Both the position numbers and the translations under genes were made by a program. Of a stretch of 64,000 bases of DNA, positions 1-13,272 are shown piece after piece. The DNA is from Synanceia verrucosa. Its lineage: Eukaryota > Chordata > Actinopteri > Perciformes > Synanceiidae. The notes under the pieces are model-generated. The model was not told where the DNA came from and ran no database searches. It was given only the letters and a program-made list of their open reading frames with translations. Within the stretch, counting starts at the first letter, position 1; every line of letters starts with the position of its first letter. The DNA is taken from the NCBI GenBank assembly GCA_029721515.1, contig CM056562.1:20591335-20655334 (forward strand), in the 5' to 3' direction.

Positions 1-1557
1 CAACTTACGATTGTTCACACACCCTTTCTTCTGACTCGAATATCATCAGAGGACTGTCTGGGATCTAAAGATGTTCTACAAGTTTAAGATGTCATTCAGG
101 TTAAAAAAAAAAAACTGTCCAAAAATGCATTATATAAAACAGAACTTATCTGTCATGCTACGTGCCCATTCCTGACATAGCTTGGTGACAGTTTTAGGTC
201 ATTGTTTGCCGGAGCCAGTTCACATAACACCACTTTAAAGCCTTTTAAGAGTTCCCTCTGCTGGCAGTCATGGGGAACTACACTACATTATATCTAACAG
301 AAATACCGGCTGGGATGAAATTATACTGTGCAAAAATAATTAAAAAAAAAAATACAGAGAGCTCACCCAAGGAGTGTTTCAGTCTGACGGTCCTCTTCTG
401 CAGGATCGGTCTTTTGCCCCATTTCCTTATTCAACGTCCCAATTTCCCAGGCGAACGAGTCAATAAGCTACAAAGGAAAACATGTTTTTAAGGAAAAAGC
501 ACCAGAAAATATGAAGGATGTGTTTTCAATATACACAGTATATAGAAGTATGTTTTTTTTCTTGAGGTACAGTCTCTCACTCTCACTTCTGCAGGCTTGA
601 TATGCTGTGTGGGTGTTTGTGAGACAATGTACACCCGGGCTACACTTCCTAGTGACCGACCAGCACTGCCAAAGAGGAAGACTGGCAGGAAATAATTCAT
701 AAACATTCATTTCATGTATGAAGCAAAGTTCTCTGGGACCCTTGCTGATAGAACTCACATGCCTTCACAGATCCTCTGGAGGTCAACTTTTAGTGTTCAA
801 ATCTACAGTAGAGCTGTTTAAGACCAAATGACCTTCATAGTATTTGCGCTCACATTAACGTAACTTCAATAAAGGCTTTACTGGACTGCACTCATTTGAA
901 ACCAAGTTCTTGGTTTGGTTCGGCACACCACAGAAAGTTGAATTAAGACGCATTCAAATGCTATTATCTGTATGATTTTAGCTGTTCTATAAACTGGCTT
1001 CACCCAGAGAAGCAACTTTTGATTGTTAACCAAAGGAAAAGCCACATTTAGACGCCATCATGGGTGCAGCCTCACCCTGGTCCACAGTTTCTTTATAAGG
1101 TTATCAGCTACTTGTTGTGGTGGTGGAGGGGACACCAAAAAAAATCAATGGTTTGGATCAGGTCCAGCGCAGGGAATAACTTTTTTTGCATGGAAAACCT
1201 GAGGCTTCAGTCAGACGTTGCTAATCTCTTGAATTTTCCTCTTGATTAATAAAGCAGCTATCAATATAGATTGGCTTAGAATAAAGGGTGGAGATGGGAA
1301 GAAACAGGTAGCCTGGTTTTGTCTGAAGGTTGCTAAATAAGCCCACCAGTCACTCTGAGGCTCAGTTATAAACACATTTATATTTAATGCACATCCAAAC
1401 CAAAACATGAAAAAAGTTATCAGCTCTAATTACATATTCATAGTGTGCAATATTTTGTGTCTTTGTGACAAAACTGTATGCTTACTTCTTTAAAAAAAAA
1501 TCTACATGTTTGTCTAGTTAATTTATTATTTGATAAGTTGTAATAGCGTCTTGGTTT
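1..1557. other. Non-coding stretch, no gene seen
   Basis: Only short chance frames occur here, none with a recognisable domain or good splice sites. The stretch is AT-rich with several poly-A runs. It could be intergenic, or an intron or UTR of a gene lying beyond the left edge. Confidence 0.5.
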
Positions 1558-1820
1558 TTAACTCTTTGAGTGCCAGCCGTTTTTTTAAAACACAAAGTGC
1601 TTTTTGCCAGCATTTTTGCCCATTTTCAGTCATATTTCAAGACCCACAGAATACATCGACTACATCTCCCAGAAGCCCCAAAAATTACTTACAGGCTGTG
1701 GGAGTCTGCGATCGGCGACCCGCTGCAGAAAAATTACTGTGATGTATTATTACATTGATGGCACTTAAGCATTGGATTTTAAATGACGTCAAAAAATGTC
1801 AATGGCACTCAAAGAGGTAA
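1558..1820. mobile_element. piggyBac-like MITE (263 bp)
   Basis: The ends are inverted copies: TTAACTCTTTGAGTGCCA on the left and, read from the other strand, TTACCTCTTTGAGTGCCA on the right. They differ at one base out of 18. The left end carries an intact TTAA and the right end GTAA, which fits a decayed TTAA, the target duplication typical of piggyBac transposons. No transposase frame fits inside, so this is a non-autonomous element. Assignment to piggyBac rests on TTAA alone. Confidence 0.6.
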
Positions 1821-4567
1821 TAACCCTTGTTTCATGGGGTTTTGGGGTTTCAGGATCTTTATTTTAAACAATTTTATAAAAGATTTTATAATTGATCACA
1901 TATTGTTATTGGTTTTATGTTGTTTGTCTGTAACTCAGTGTTACTGCTGCCTATTTTGGCCAGAACAAAACAAAACCCCCTGCACATCCTCATTCCATCA
2001 AAAAAGATGTGTGAAAGTCTGTTGTACATGATTTTTTTTAACATTTTATTCAGCTGCCAAAACACCAAATATCCCAATGTGTCAGCATTTCTCTGTCATT
2101 TCTTATCAAATCCAAGCACCATTTTCCAGCAGATGTCATTTCAAACTGCTGTGCACTGAATGAAATGTGCGGCTGGCCTCCTCTTCACCTCTGAGTTAGT
2201 TCTATTAAAGCTGTGCTGAATCAGTGCATTCAGTACCCTTTACTGCTGCAGAGACTTTGAGCAAGCGTGTCTGAAAACGACTCAAGACTACAAGTTTGAC
2301 CCCAGCTGCCATTGGAAATCACATCCTATGCTCTACATACCCAAAATGTGTACTATCGTTCAGCACTTCTCCTGAGAGGCTCTTTGCCAATTGGACCTTA
2401 GAATGCACTTCATACTAATTTATACAATTTAGTACACTATCACAGTATATGAGATATTTTTTTGTATGATACCAATAATACATAAATTGCATAGTATTTC
2501 TGGTAAAATACTACAGTATGCTATAACTCTGGATGCTACAGCATCAAAAATATACAGTATATGGTACAGTGATATCAACGTTCATAACAGACAGCTCTGT
2601 GACATCAATAATGCTTCAAGTTTAATAGAAATAAATGTAAAGAAAGTACAATATTTCCTTCTGAGATGTAGTACTTGAATAAATGTACTACAGATCAGCC
2701 GGTCAAACAGGCTATGCGGCGTAACGGACCAGGATCTGTGAGTTTAACAAGAACATTTTAAACTGAAATCAAGATCAACTCTGATTCTTTTCAGTGCGAA
2801 AGTGCCGTCATTTGTTTCGCTTCCCAGTTATCCGTCTCGTTTAGCAATAATGACTCTGTTGGGCAACATCACATCAGCTGCTTGAGCCGAGAGGAAACAA
2901 TTCGCTCAGCCGTTTCAGAAGAAAAACGCAAACGTTGACTCATTTTTCTGATTTGTCAAAGGCACAATCTCAAGCATTTAAAATGACAGAATCACATTCT
3001 GAGGTCCCTGACACCAACTTGCACTGATTTTATAGTAATTTATAGTAAATTTATTCTGAATTGAAGGATTTATTGACATGATTCTGTTTCAGTACATATC
3101 CCTATGAATTATTAGTATGTTAATTGAAACAAAAAATGAAAAGCTAAAGCAAATATTATAAATACAGAAAGACCTGCTGAAAATTCCACAAGGTCAAGTG
3201 TCCATTGCAACATAACCACCTTTAACCAACAAAATACTCTTCAGGTGTCAGGAGGAAAGTATGTGTGCTCAGTTAGGACTGAATAACTGTCAAAAGGGCA
3301 GAAAGAACATGAAGCAAAAGCCTGGAAATCTGCACTCACTGTTATACTGACTCTAGATTTCTGCCCCTCCTCTTCGCCTCTGTTTTGAAACTTTAGAAAA
3401 TGTGACGCCTGTGATCCGGCAGTCATGCAGAGATTAGTTGAGGACAAAATTTTATTTATTTTATTTTTTTTCCATATTTGCACCAAGAAAAGATATTCCA
3501 GTGACGTACTGAACAGTTCATGGATGTGTCAAAATGACTGCTTCCATATTTAGAAACACTTTTCTGAAAGTAACACTGAAATTCAACTCTTTGTGTATGG
3601 ACATAGCTAAAGTGTACCAAATAATGTACTGTATCTTCAGTAGATCCTCATGAGGCACAAGAAGCTACATTAGTACCGACAGAACCACTGAATCAGAATC
3701 CTGAACCTACTCACCCCTGCCTACTATTAATACTTCTCTTCCTACTCCACCTTTATTTTACTTTTCCCTTCAGGCTCGCTTGCTGTGAGTTGTGGTTGCA
3801 CTCTAAGCCCATGTGTTTAAAGCAGGCCTGTAATTATTACAGGCTGAAGATAAACAGTGACATAGCCTTTACATTACAGACAGTCTTTGAACTGTTCTGT
3901 CAGCACACTAAGCTGCTTCCTCTGAGCCAGAGAATTACAGAGGCACTGTAAATGATGATGACATACTTTAATTGTGTATTTAAACCTCTGATCAGATTGC
4001 TCAATACATGCCGCTAATACCATAACATCAATAACATGACCACAATGCAGCCTGCCGATGACAGCAACTTCTCAAAGTGTGGGAAACATGATGTGTAACG
4101 AGTGTACATGGCAGGTCAATATATGGATCATAAAATATGAGTCTATGTGGTCACTCATAGTCAGCTCCTGTATGCAGTTATTTCTTGAGTTGGGTAAGTG
4201 GGAATATTTGATGAGAGGTCTATTTCTCATTGTCTGATGAACGATGACACTCACTGCTGCATCTTCCTTACATACAAAATCTGTTAAGCATTGCAGAAAA
4301 AAGAGCTTCGCCAGAACAAAGCAAAGAGAAGAAAACCCGACAAAGTTTTCAAGAGTTACTCAGACGGACTCCACCTGTCCCTTCCTCTTTAATCTTCTCC
4401 AGGATTTAGCCTGTAACTGGAAGGTTAGTTGCCCCCTCCCAACCCACAATCCTCTACCTGGGGTGTTAACAGACCAGGATCTTCATGCAGAAATAGCTCA
4501 TACTGACTGTCTTTACAGCTCTATGTGCTAAAATGGTTTTGCCCCACAGCTGTAATTCTTTGAGTAC
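1821..4567. other. Non-coding stretch, no gene seen
   Basis: No open frame here has a recognisable domain or plausible splice sites on either strand. The sequence is AT-rich with no clear terminal repeats. It is either intergenic or intronic. Confidence 0.45.
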
Positions 4568-4672
4568 CTTGAAGAAACTGCCTTTTGTCTCCTGCTTGCA
4601 GGGTTGACTGATGGTGCTGGTGGACATGATGTCTGTGACGTCTTCTCTGTCTCGTCTGAACTGTCTGCAAAG
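4568..4672 (-). other. Possible orphan exon of an unidentified gene
   Basis: On the minus strand a pyrimidine tract ending in TTTCTTTGCAG is followed by about 105 bp open in all three frames and then AAG|GTACTCAAAG, a weak donor. One frame holds an ATG and reads MSTSTISQPCKQETKGSFFK to the donor. I do not recognise this peptide. If real, it would be an early coding or 5' UTR exon of a gene continuing past the left edge, perhaps starting near the GC-rich patch at 11 kb. All genes in the window share this orientation. It could equally be chance. Confidence 0.2.
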
Positions 4673-5662
4673 AAAAGAGGACATTAGAGCTGTACAAGAA
4701 ACACAATGCACAACAGTGTAGCTGTTGCCCACTTGAAATCCATCACAGCAGAGATTTACGAAAACAAGAGTGGTTTGAAACATATTATTGCAGCTTTTTT
4801 TCTCTCTCCTTGCCCAAACACTTAAGAAGTTTATGGAAGAAAAAATAAAAAAGACATAACAATCCAGCCTGCTTTGATCTCATCTTTAAACTTTCATTTG
4901 TATAAATCTTTATATCCAATTTGGACCCGACACTGAACTGTGTTCATGCTCCTCTGCCTCTCCTGTTGCTAAATTACACTATGATCGAAACTTGGTTCAT
5001 TGAGAGCAAAATGTAAGTTTAAGCACCTCAGAGACATAGAATGTGCACCAAGCAACATCACTGCTGCAAGAACAATAAACAACGAAAGCTTTCAGCAACA
5101 AAGATGTTTTCTTTACGAGGTCTTAATTGGAGTTCTGACAGCAATTTCAAAACAATGACAACCAAAGCCCATTCACGGTGGTTCCTACAAAACAGCGCAG
5201 TTACTGAGTTTGCACAGGCACAGGCTGAACATATAGCTATACAGGCATGCTTTACCCAGATGTTGTGGTGGATCTTGTTACAGCAGCTGATATGAGCCAG
5301 CTGTGCCAAAGCATGCAAACACCTCCACTCCACTTTCAGAAGAACACATGCAGGAGAGGAAAACGTCATCAGCTTACATCCACTGACAACAAACAGTGCT
5401 TGGACAGAAGATGAATGCATTTACTCTTGCAGGTATTTTCGGGAAAAGACCGGCTCGTTCTGTGTTTAACTCTGAGACTCTGATGGGAAACCTGAGGTGG
5501 TGCTGCAACGCTTTTAATGCCAGAGCCAGCTAGCTTCTCTGAACATACACATTCTGTACACATCTGCTGGCCAGGACTCACTTTGGCTTATATTACTATA
5601 CTGTAAATCAGTTTATAGATAATCCCAACTGATCAATGAAACATCAGCACCAGAGACTTCTT

Positions 5663-6310
5663 AGCTGTGTCCCAATTCAGGGTCTGCATCCTTCGAAGTG
5701 CGCATTTGAAGGCCGCTTACGTCACAACGCTGCGCGAAGGCTGTCCCAATTCGTTCAAACTCGAAGGATCTTCCAAATGCAGCCTCCTTTCCCCCAAATT
5801 CGGAGGATGCACCGCTACTGTCCTTCGCGGCCTCCCATATCCCAAGATGCTTTGCGCGTCTGTTTTGTCTACAATGGTGGCTAACGACAGCAACAGCACT
5901 AGCGTGGAGTTCACTTTTAAAAGTGACATGTTTTTCCTTAACTCCAGAGTTAAAATGGCCTTACAATTGTTAAGGGACAATTGTTAAAATACGTGACGTT
6001 AATAAAGCTAACATCACAGGAATGTAGAGCCAGCTTTGTAACGTTAGCTTAAGGCTAACCTGTTGATACGAGGAGCTCATTTAACTGTCCGTTGTCTTTT
6101 CGTGTGTATTTTGTCGCGAGCGTGTGTTTTTCCCGGGCTTGGGAAGCAGACGTTACGACGTGACGCAATCAGGAAATAGTCCGAAGTCTAGACCGTCCCA
6201 TTTACCGACGGTTGACGCGACCTTTGGAGGTGCCTCCGAAGGATGCATCCTCCGTAGACCGCGAAGGCTGGGTCCTCCGAAGGATGCAGACCCTGAATTG
6301 GGACACAGCT
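5663..6310. mobile_element. Non-autonomous DNA transposon with long terminal inverted repeats (648 bp)
   Basis: The left end starts AGCTGTGTCCCAATTCAGGG and continues TCTGCATCC; the right end is its exact reverse complement for about 29 bp. Imperfect complementarity continues inward, with repeated CTTCGAAGGA/TCCGAAGGATGC motifs. CTT flanks both ends, a possible 3-bp target duplication. The interior is richer in CpG than its surroundings. It holds only a short open frame on the plus strand starting at 5874 and no transposase. The superfamily is uncertain: a 3-bp duplication would suit a Harbinger-like element, but CTT is not the usual TWA. Confidence 0.8.
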
Positions 6311-9300
6311 CTTGATTCAACGCTTACAATTCAATATTTAGACTACGGAAATGACTTATAAATTATGAAGTATAAATAGACCAGTGATGCTGATAAAGAG
6401 TCTTTCTGCTGATGGCAGGAATGACCTGCGGTGCATTGGTGTATGAATGTGCTTCCTCTGATTTCGCCATCATTGTATGTGTCAATGGGTGAACTGGATA
6501 AGTACAGTCCGTTTACAGGACGTGATGCAGCAGCATCGTTAGATCTTTGACGTTGTGTTGGTGTGTTCCCTGGCTTAATGCCTTAAGCTTTTTGGAAAGA
6601 AAAAGAAACATTTGGGAAAAAGCTAGATTAGTTTTCCATGCTTTGCTGACATGTGTGCACATGTTGAGAAAACTGGGGGAAACAGGTTCATTTCCTGGAA
6701 ATCTACAGAGGCCACAGAGAGCCAAAAGGCAGACGTCTTTCCTCCTCTCATCTCCAGAGGGGCTCTGTTGGGCCCCTCGTAGCAAAACAAAGCAGAATAG
6801 TGGCCTTTTGCAGTTGTTTTCATTGGCGCAAGAGGCGTGAGTCTCTTTCCATGTACCGGTATGTGTGTAAGTGACAATCCTCGCCTGGTAAACAGGAAGT
6901 CCCCTTTTGTCGTCAGTCAAGGAACAAACACTGGACTGCCAGTTGTCCAGTGATAAACTGAACAGCAGGACATCTATCTGTTGTTGTCATCCATCTATGT
7001 ATACACAGGGATTTAGTCTGGTGGGTATCTATAGTTTAAATACAGACAGAAAATAAAACGGGGAAATGGGAAAATGAATCATGCCTGTGTGTCATTCTGT
7101 CATCCTCACAGTAAAACAGATAGTTAAACAGGCAACATACAGTGTCTTTGTTTATTCAACTTTGAAGCAAACCTCAACACCTAATGAGTAATTAAAGTTA
7201 CAGGAAAATTGTCGACTGATTCTGACGTCGTCTGGGAAAAAAAACAACAAAAGAGGTTTCAGCACAAAAGGAAAACCTGTGCTTTTATATTCTTGGAATT
7301 TAAGGGACAGTGTGTTGAGAAATACCAGCGACTATTTCTACAACCACGGCAAAAGGATCTGAGATGAGTCATATCCTCTAACCCATCAGCTTAATTCAGT
7401 TTACAACTCAGGCTTTTGGTAGAAACTACGTATGTGTCACATGTATTGTGGTCAGAGTGGTATTAGCTGCTGCTGGATAATCCTTGTACCAGACTGTGAT
7501 AAAGCACACATACAAAGTCCACCATGTTAAGACACAAATCATCTGGGCAACAACAGATTTTACTTTAACCTTTTACAATTTCACATTATCCTGTTTATGT
7601 ACTGAAATTGCAATACATTTTTAACTGATAACCTTTTGGTCATTCAGATGAGGTGCTTCATTACTGATAGCAGTGCTAAGCTGCACAGCCATGGAGAAAA
7701 CATACAAACTCAATAGAGAGAGGTTATAGCTGGCTGGTTGATTCACATAGAGGTAAACAACAACACCAATATTATGCTACTGCTCCCTAAATTACACTGG
7801 ACTGAAAACATTTGATGCCTATTAATTTGATGGACAAACCCAGATACAATGTCGTTTTACAAAGAACACTGTGGGATTTAATAGGTTAAAAAAAAAAAGG
7901 TGAAGCCCCATATAGATTCAGATTCCACCACAAAGCATTCAGCATACAAAATAAAGGACAAGTCTGGACTAAAAAGCTCATATGGTTTAGGTGCTTAGTC
8001 CTCAGAACAAAATGTGCGAATGCTTCATTCATTCTGCATTCCCATAAACACTCTTCTAGTTTCCTGTTTCCATTTCTTCAACTGCTGGTGAAGCTGGAGC
8101 TGAGTGAAAGCTTCAAGCCAATCAGATTATCTGACAACATCTATAACTGTCTACATAAGGGTGAATAAGGGTGAAAAACACTGATCTCTATCCAGAACGT
8201 GGTATCTCTTGCATGTTTTGGTAGTCGCAGTGCAACTACAAATAGGCATGGGTCTGAGGTCACTTTGCTTGATGGATTTACGGGTCCTTACAACTACCAA
8301 AGGACTGGAAATACATATATCCATAACATCAATACATTAATAAACAAGGGCAGCCTGTATTTTAACACACATATTAGTAAATATCAGTGATGTCATTCAG
8401 CGTGATGAGGCCACTGCTACCTGTCCAAGCTTGTCTGTTGAGACACAACTGGAACAACTGGGAGTTCACACACATTTTTAACCACAAGCAACTGTCTTCC
8501 CAATGTAGCATATTATTTTAGCATGCTAGGTGTCATTGGTGTGACTTATCTTTCCGGGAGACATACAGTGACTATCAAATTCATTAGACCGCCAGCCCTG
8601 TTTGTCTCAAAGAGCATCCAGCATCATGAAGAGCTTTAATTCAGACTCTTTCTTTCTCACTGAGTTCACTACACTTCACCATTTTGAACAGGAGTGAGGA
8701 ATTTAAACTGAATTCACCTTTTTAGACCCAAAATTTGAGTCAGAACACTGGAATTCTCTTAAGAATAACATATAACCATTACAACACATTTTCCTGTTCA
8801 GGAATGACAGATGTCAAAGAAAAAATAATCATAACACCTGTGGTGCCTATAAGCACATCAGAAGCAGTGGAGAGCCATTTGGCCTGAAATGACCTCCACT
8901 TGGGATCATTTATGTGATCTGTTCCCCCTTCATTATCTTTCCACACACACTGACCAGAAACTAGTTCCAGGTCTTGACCTCTGGAACAGGGCCCAGGGAT
9001 AAAGAGGGACAGCTGGGATGGAGGTGTAAAAAATATCACCCTAACTCTATACAGGACACCTGCTATAACATTTTATACCGACTCTACTGTGAACCTCATC
9101 CAGGGTCAATTGAATGTTTGCTAAACCTGTCTCTCAAACAGCAGTTGTCCAATCATTGCTTAGTAACAATAAGTAAGCACAGCAGGTCTGTCAAACTTTG
9201 GATTTCTCTGCATTTTGAAGCGCTGTGCATAACGCTGTCAGTGAGCGATTTAAACAGTTAAAGTTGAACTTGAAATAAGTCTCATATGGCTGAATGTCTC

Positions 9301-10900
9301 TGGGTTGCAATGAAAAAGCAACAACTTTTCTTCATATCCATGTCTGCATAGATCATCAACTAGTAAGAATCAGAAATGGAATTTCTGGAACACAAAGCTT
9401 TTAGCTTCAGTCCTGAAAACATTATTTAGGTAACCATAAAGTGCACATTTAATTCAGCCAGAGATGGTTGCTTAGTTGGCTGTCAGCTACTGTTTATAGA
9501 TAAATAAACTAATAAATGAAAAGAAATGTGATCTCAAAAACCAAATAAACAAAACTGGAAACAGTTGTCACTCCACCTGAGTAAAAAAAGAGTGAGCCTG
9601 ATGCTCAAATGAGGCGGTCAAACAACAATGCCAGACCAAAGCAGTCTTCTCGAATTCCTGTCCTGTGACTCAGGTCTGAGGCAGACAACGCAGCACAAAG
9701 CACATGAGGAGATTTCAGAGTGTTTGATGCGCAAGGCCAGTGATATAAGTTCAGGTTACAGCCCGAGAACCCTGCAAATGCCTGGCAGCAACTTCCAAAC
9801 AGCAGTCTAATTTCCATGCAAACAAAAGAGGACACACCAATCTGTGAGTTGGAAACTTCCAGGGGCTGAGTCTCAGGTCACCAGCTACCAAACAACACTG
9901 CAGACAAGTGGATTTCTAGGCTGGGCTGAAATACCACACTGACTGCTCACATATCAACAGATGCTCCAGGCTATGAGGGATTTGAGGATGTGTAGTTGGC
10001 ATGATGGAGTCTCTGTGAAAAGGTGTTTTACTTCCACATCTGCGCAAGATGTGATGTATTAAAAAACTTCAAGACATGCGAGTCAAATCACCAGGGAACG
10101 TCACACACACATTGGCATACACCAAAATGTGTCTATTTATTAACCTGACACTTATAAAGGAACAAGCAGCTTATAATGGACTGTATGTTACTGAGAAAAT
10201 GTATTTTAATACCCATAGACTATATTTGGTATGAGAAGGGGAAATGTTGTGTTTTCCGAGTAGTTAACAGTCTCTGAAGTTGGAAAGGACATACTTTGAC
10301 AATTTTAGGTCTCACAAAAAAATGCTGCATATGTGTGTGCACATCTTTGATATCCAGCTTCTTAAGATAAGGTAAAACTTTATACAGCCTGAAAGAAATT
10401 TGTGTACATTTGCCATATACAGGAGGAAAATGTAAACAGAATTAGAAAGCTGTATACAATGTATAATAGTACAAAACTGCAATAAAGTGCAAAAACCAAC
10501 AACATTAGCAACATAACAATATTAAAAAAAAGTCTTTAGACACATGGGACTACTGTTTTTTTCCTTATATATAATAGAATCTAACGCAAATACAGCAGTT
10601 CCATCAAACTAGAACATTCTTGAGTTAGTCTAATAAGAGTAACTCACTTTTTATCCAAAGGGTTTGAAAATGTCAAACCCAGAGTACACTTCCAGCCAGG
10701 GGTAACAACACTACACTACTCACAACTTTACTAAGGCAGTTTAAATGACTAAAACATCAGCATATGATATTTAGTGTTAATTTATATACATGCCGAATTG
10801 AAGACTGATTGGCAAACACCTCAGTTTCACACTTCATTACCTGTGTGACCTCACAGAGCAGCACATTTTCATAATAAGAGTATAATTGATGGCTTCGCTA
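6311..10900. other. Non-coding stretch, no gene seen
   Basis: The longest frame (minus strand, 6513-6920, 135 codons) has no family resemblance and no splice context. One dispersed repeat lies near 8.6-8.8 kb. The rest is AT-rich with no recognised exon. Confidence 0.45.
8601..8790. repeat. Dispersed repeat, copy 1 of 3
   Basis: This stretch shares blocks with 30331-30510 and 39485-39600: TTTCTTTCTCACTGAGTT, then TTAAACTGAATTCACC, then a block around GTCAGAACACTGGAATTCT. Copies 1 and 2 also share TTTGTCTCAAAG upstream. Divergence and small gaps suggest an old interspersed family. No terminal repeats are clear. Confidence 0.6.
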
Positions 10901-10904
10901 TTAT

Positions 10905-11250
10905 CTGGGCCGGTTGGACCATGACGTCGTGCAACAGGTGGCCACAACTTGTACAACACGTCCCGCAGGATTCCTCACGCATAAAAACTGCTTTATTATT
11001 ACTAACAGAGCGACGAAAAGTAAAGTGAACTGTCAGGGTGTCTGTTTTCTCCAGTCATTCAAAGCTAACTCGAGCTACAGTTAGCTGGAGTCGACCAACA
11101 AACACGGTGTCGCCGGTGCAGAATGTCAACACAAAGAACTGCTAACTTTAACGGTTACTCGCCTTTCACGGTGTTAGCTGATGTTCACTTCTCCGACCAG
11201 CTGCTGGACATGTAGAGGACATGTCGGACACCGTCTGTTGTTGCAAATTG
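10905..11250. promoter_or_regulatory. GC-richer, promoter-like patch
   Basis: CpG dinucleotides are locally frequent inside an AT-rich region. A CRE-like TGACGTCG occurs at about 10922, and several ACGTC and TCGACC motifs follow. No coding exon could be tied to it. It may be the start of an unidentified transcript on either strand; a minus-strand transcript would run toward the exon candidate near 4.6 kb. This is inference from composition only. Confidence 0.25.
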
Positions 11251-13272
11251 TGGCAATTAATGTGATTTTCTTGAACTTTCAGGTGAAGAAAAACAAGTGG
11301 GCGAAATATACTCTGTGACGCCGGTTGCCTCCATGGTCCTAAAATCTTCCAGAGGAGCTTTTTCTTCTTCGGTTGAAAACAAGCTACTGGAAAACAGAGG
11401 ACTTCCGTTTACAGTTTTCAAAATAAAATAAACAAACTGTCCAAATTGTAACATCGAATTGACAAAATGTTTTGGTAATTGAGCAATGTTTTGGGTTTTT
11501 TCTTATTGCTAACATTTTATGTGGACAAACACGTTTTAAAAAATAAAAAAAAATTAAAAAGTTGTTAAATAATAATAAGTGAAACATATGTGCTGTTTTG
11601 AACAAGATAAAGTATCTAAATTGAAGAATCCTATTGACAAAAATATTTTAGCAATTTAGAAATATTTTTAATTACTTTTTAATTTTCATTTTTTTAATTA
11701 CTTTCTTCCAATATATTTTTTTCTCATAAATTACCCAGTGCAACATAGTCAACAAATAATATTTTTTACATAAGGATGTTATTAATAACATTTTATGAAT
11801 GTAACAAAAAATCTTTAAGAAAGTTGAATAATAAAAACTGAACACGTGCTGTTTCCAACAAGACTTCATCTGTCTGAACTATATTACCATATAGACAAAA
11901 ACAGGTTTAAGTGAAATGTAATTTTTCCAATATGATTTTTTTTTCTCTTAAAAAGTGCCCAGTGCAACATAGAAATGTGTTGATAAAATGAACCACGTTT
12001 TTCAATTTTATTAATTAATCTTTTTCAGAATGTTAGCTATGTTTACCTCTGTGGTGAGACATTGAGTGGCTCAATATTATCAATGGCACACTTGAATGAC
12101 CAGAGAGTAAAGTTTAAAAAAAAAAAACGTGTTTACATGTTTACAGCATTTCTTTGATTATTTTAAATGTCAGCGTCAAAGACATTTATGGTAAATAAAT
12201 CTCTGGTAGATCACTATAGCCAAATCATGATCTATGATTAGCCTATGATTGGAAGTACTACAATATAGTATAATTATTATTAGGGGTATTTATTAGAAAG
12301 TGGGTGTCTGTGATGACTTTTTCTGCTTTGTGCAAAACAAAAAACAATCTAAGCACTTGGTTCTAAAATCTTGAACCTTATGTACATATCTACTCATATA
12401 TCAACAAATGATTCCAGGTTGTTAAACTGAGCAGAATTTCATTGTTTTCCTAAAACTATCAATGTTAATTTCCAGGCTTTTATTTTCAAGGTAAAGCAGC
12501 TCTACTTCCAGAAGTTTTCTTCTCCTGATGGCGAACTTGATGGATGCCACTGCATCTTTTCTCTCCCACAGCATCGCAAAAAAGCAAAAACAAACTCTGC
12601 ATTAACTTTCATATCACGTGTCCGACTGGGAAAATGTTACAGGTCTTTCTAAAACAGTTTAAGGGTTTACAGCCTTTTCTGAGCAACAACAACAACATGC
12701 TGAAATGCCCTTTTCTTTTTTTTTTGAGATGTGCAGCACTATGGTCAACATCAGTTGTTTTTAAAAGTCCTTACAAATAAGAACCGATGCACATCCTACA
12801 GGCCTATCTTTTACATGGTCAAAAAAAGAACACATCAAAAACTGGTCTATTTTGCATTTATATTCTACATTTATATTCTGTTAGGCTGCATCTGAACCAA
12901 AGCCTGAAACAAATCAACAACCATTCAAAATTAGACACAAGAGCATGTGGGAAAAGTCATCCTCAGTTTACTATAAATGTAAAAGTATATTATATCTTGT
13001 TTGAATTTAAGGCAGGAGATGACAGATAATGATCTCTTAACATTAAGGCTTTGAATTTGTCACCCCCTACAGTATAAACTGTAAACATGTTCTAACATCC
13101 TCAGTGGAGTTACAACATTGAGCAATAAAAAGGGAGAAAACACTGTAGGTGGACAAGAGGTCTGAGTCTGATGTGTTCCAGGTTTTCTTTCTCAGCTGAA
13201 ACTGAAATGAAGAGAAAAATAATGATATCATGTGGACAACATGTTTAGGTATCTTGAGATGTCTAATGAGTG
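11251..13272. other. AT-rich non-coding stretch
   Basis: The sequence is very AT-rich with many T and A runs. No recognised exon is present. The right-hand end may include the 3' UTR of the DUF4806 gene that stops at 13273. Confidence 0.45.

Noticed and set aside
6513..6920. 135-codon minus-strand open frame
   Set aside because: No domain, no codon or splice support, and three overlapping frames are open in the same stretch; probably chance.
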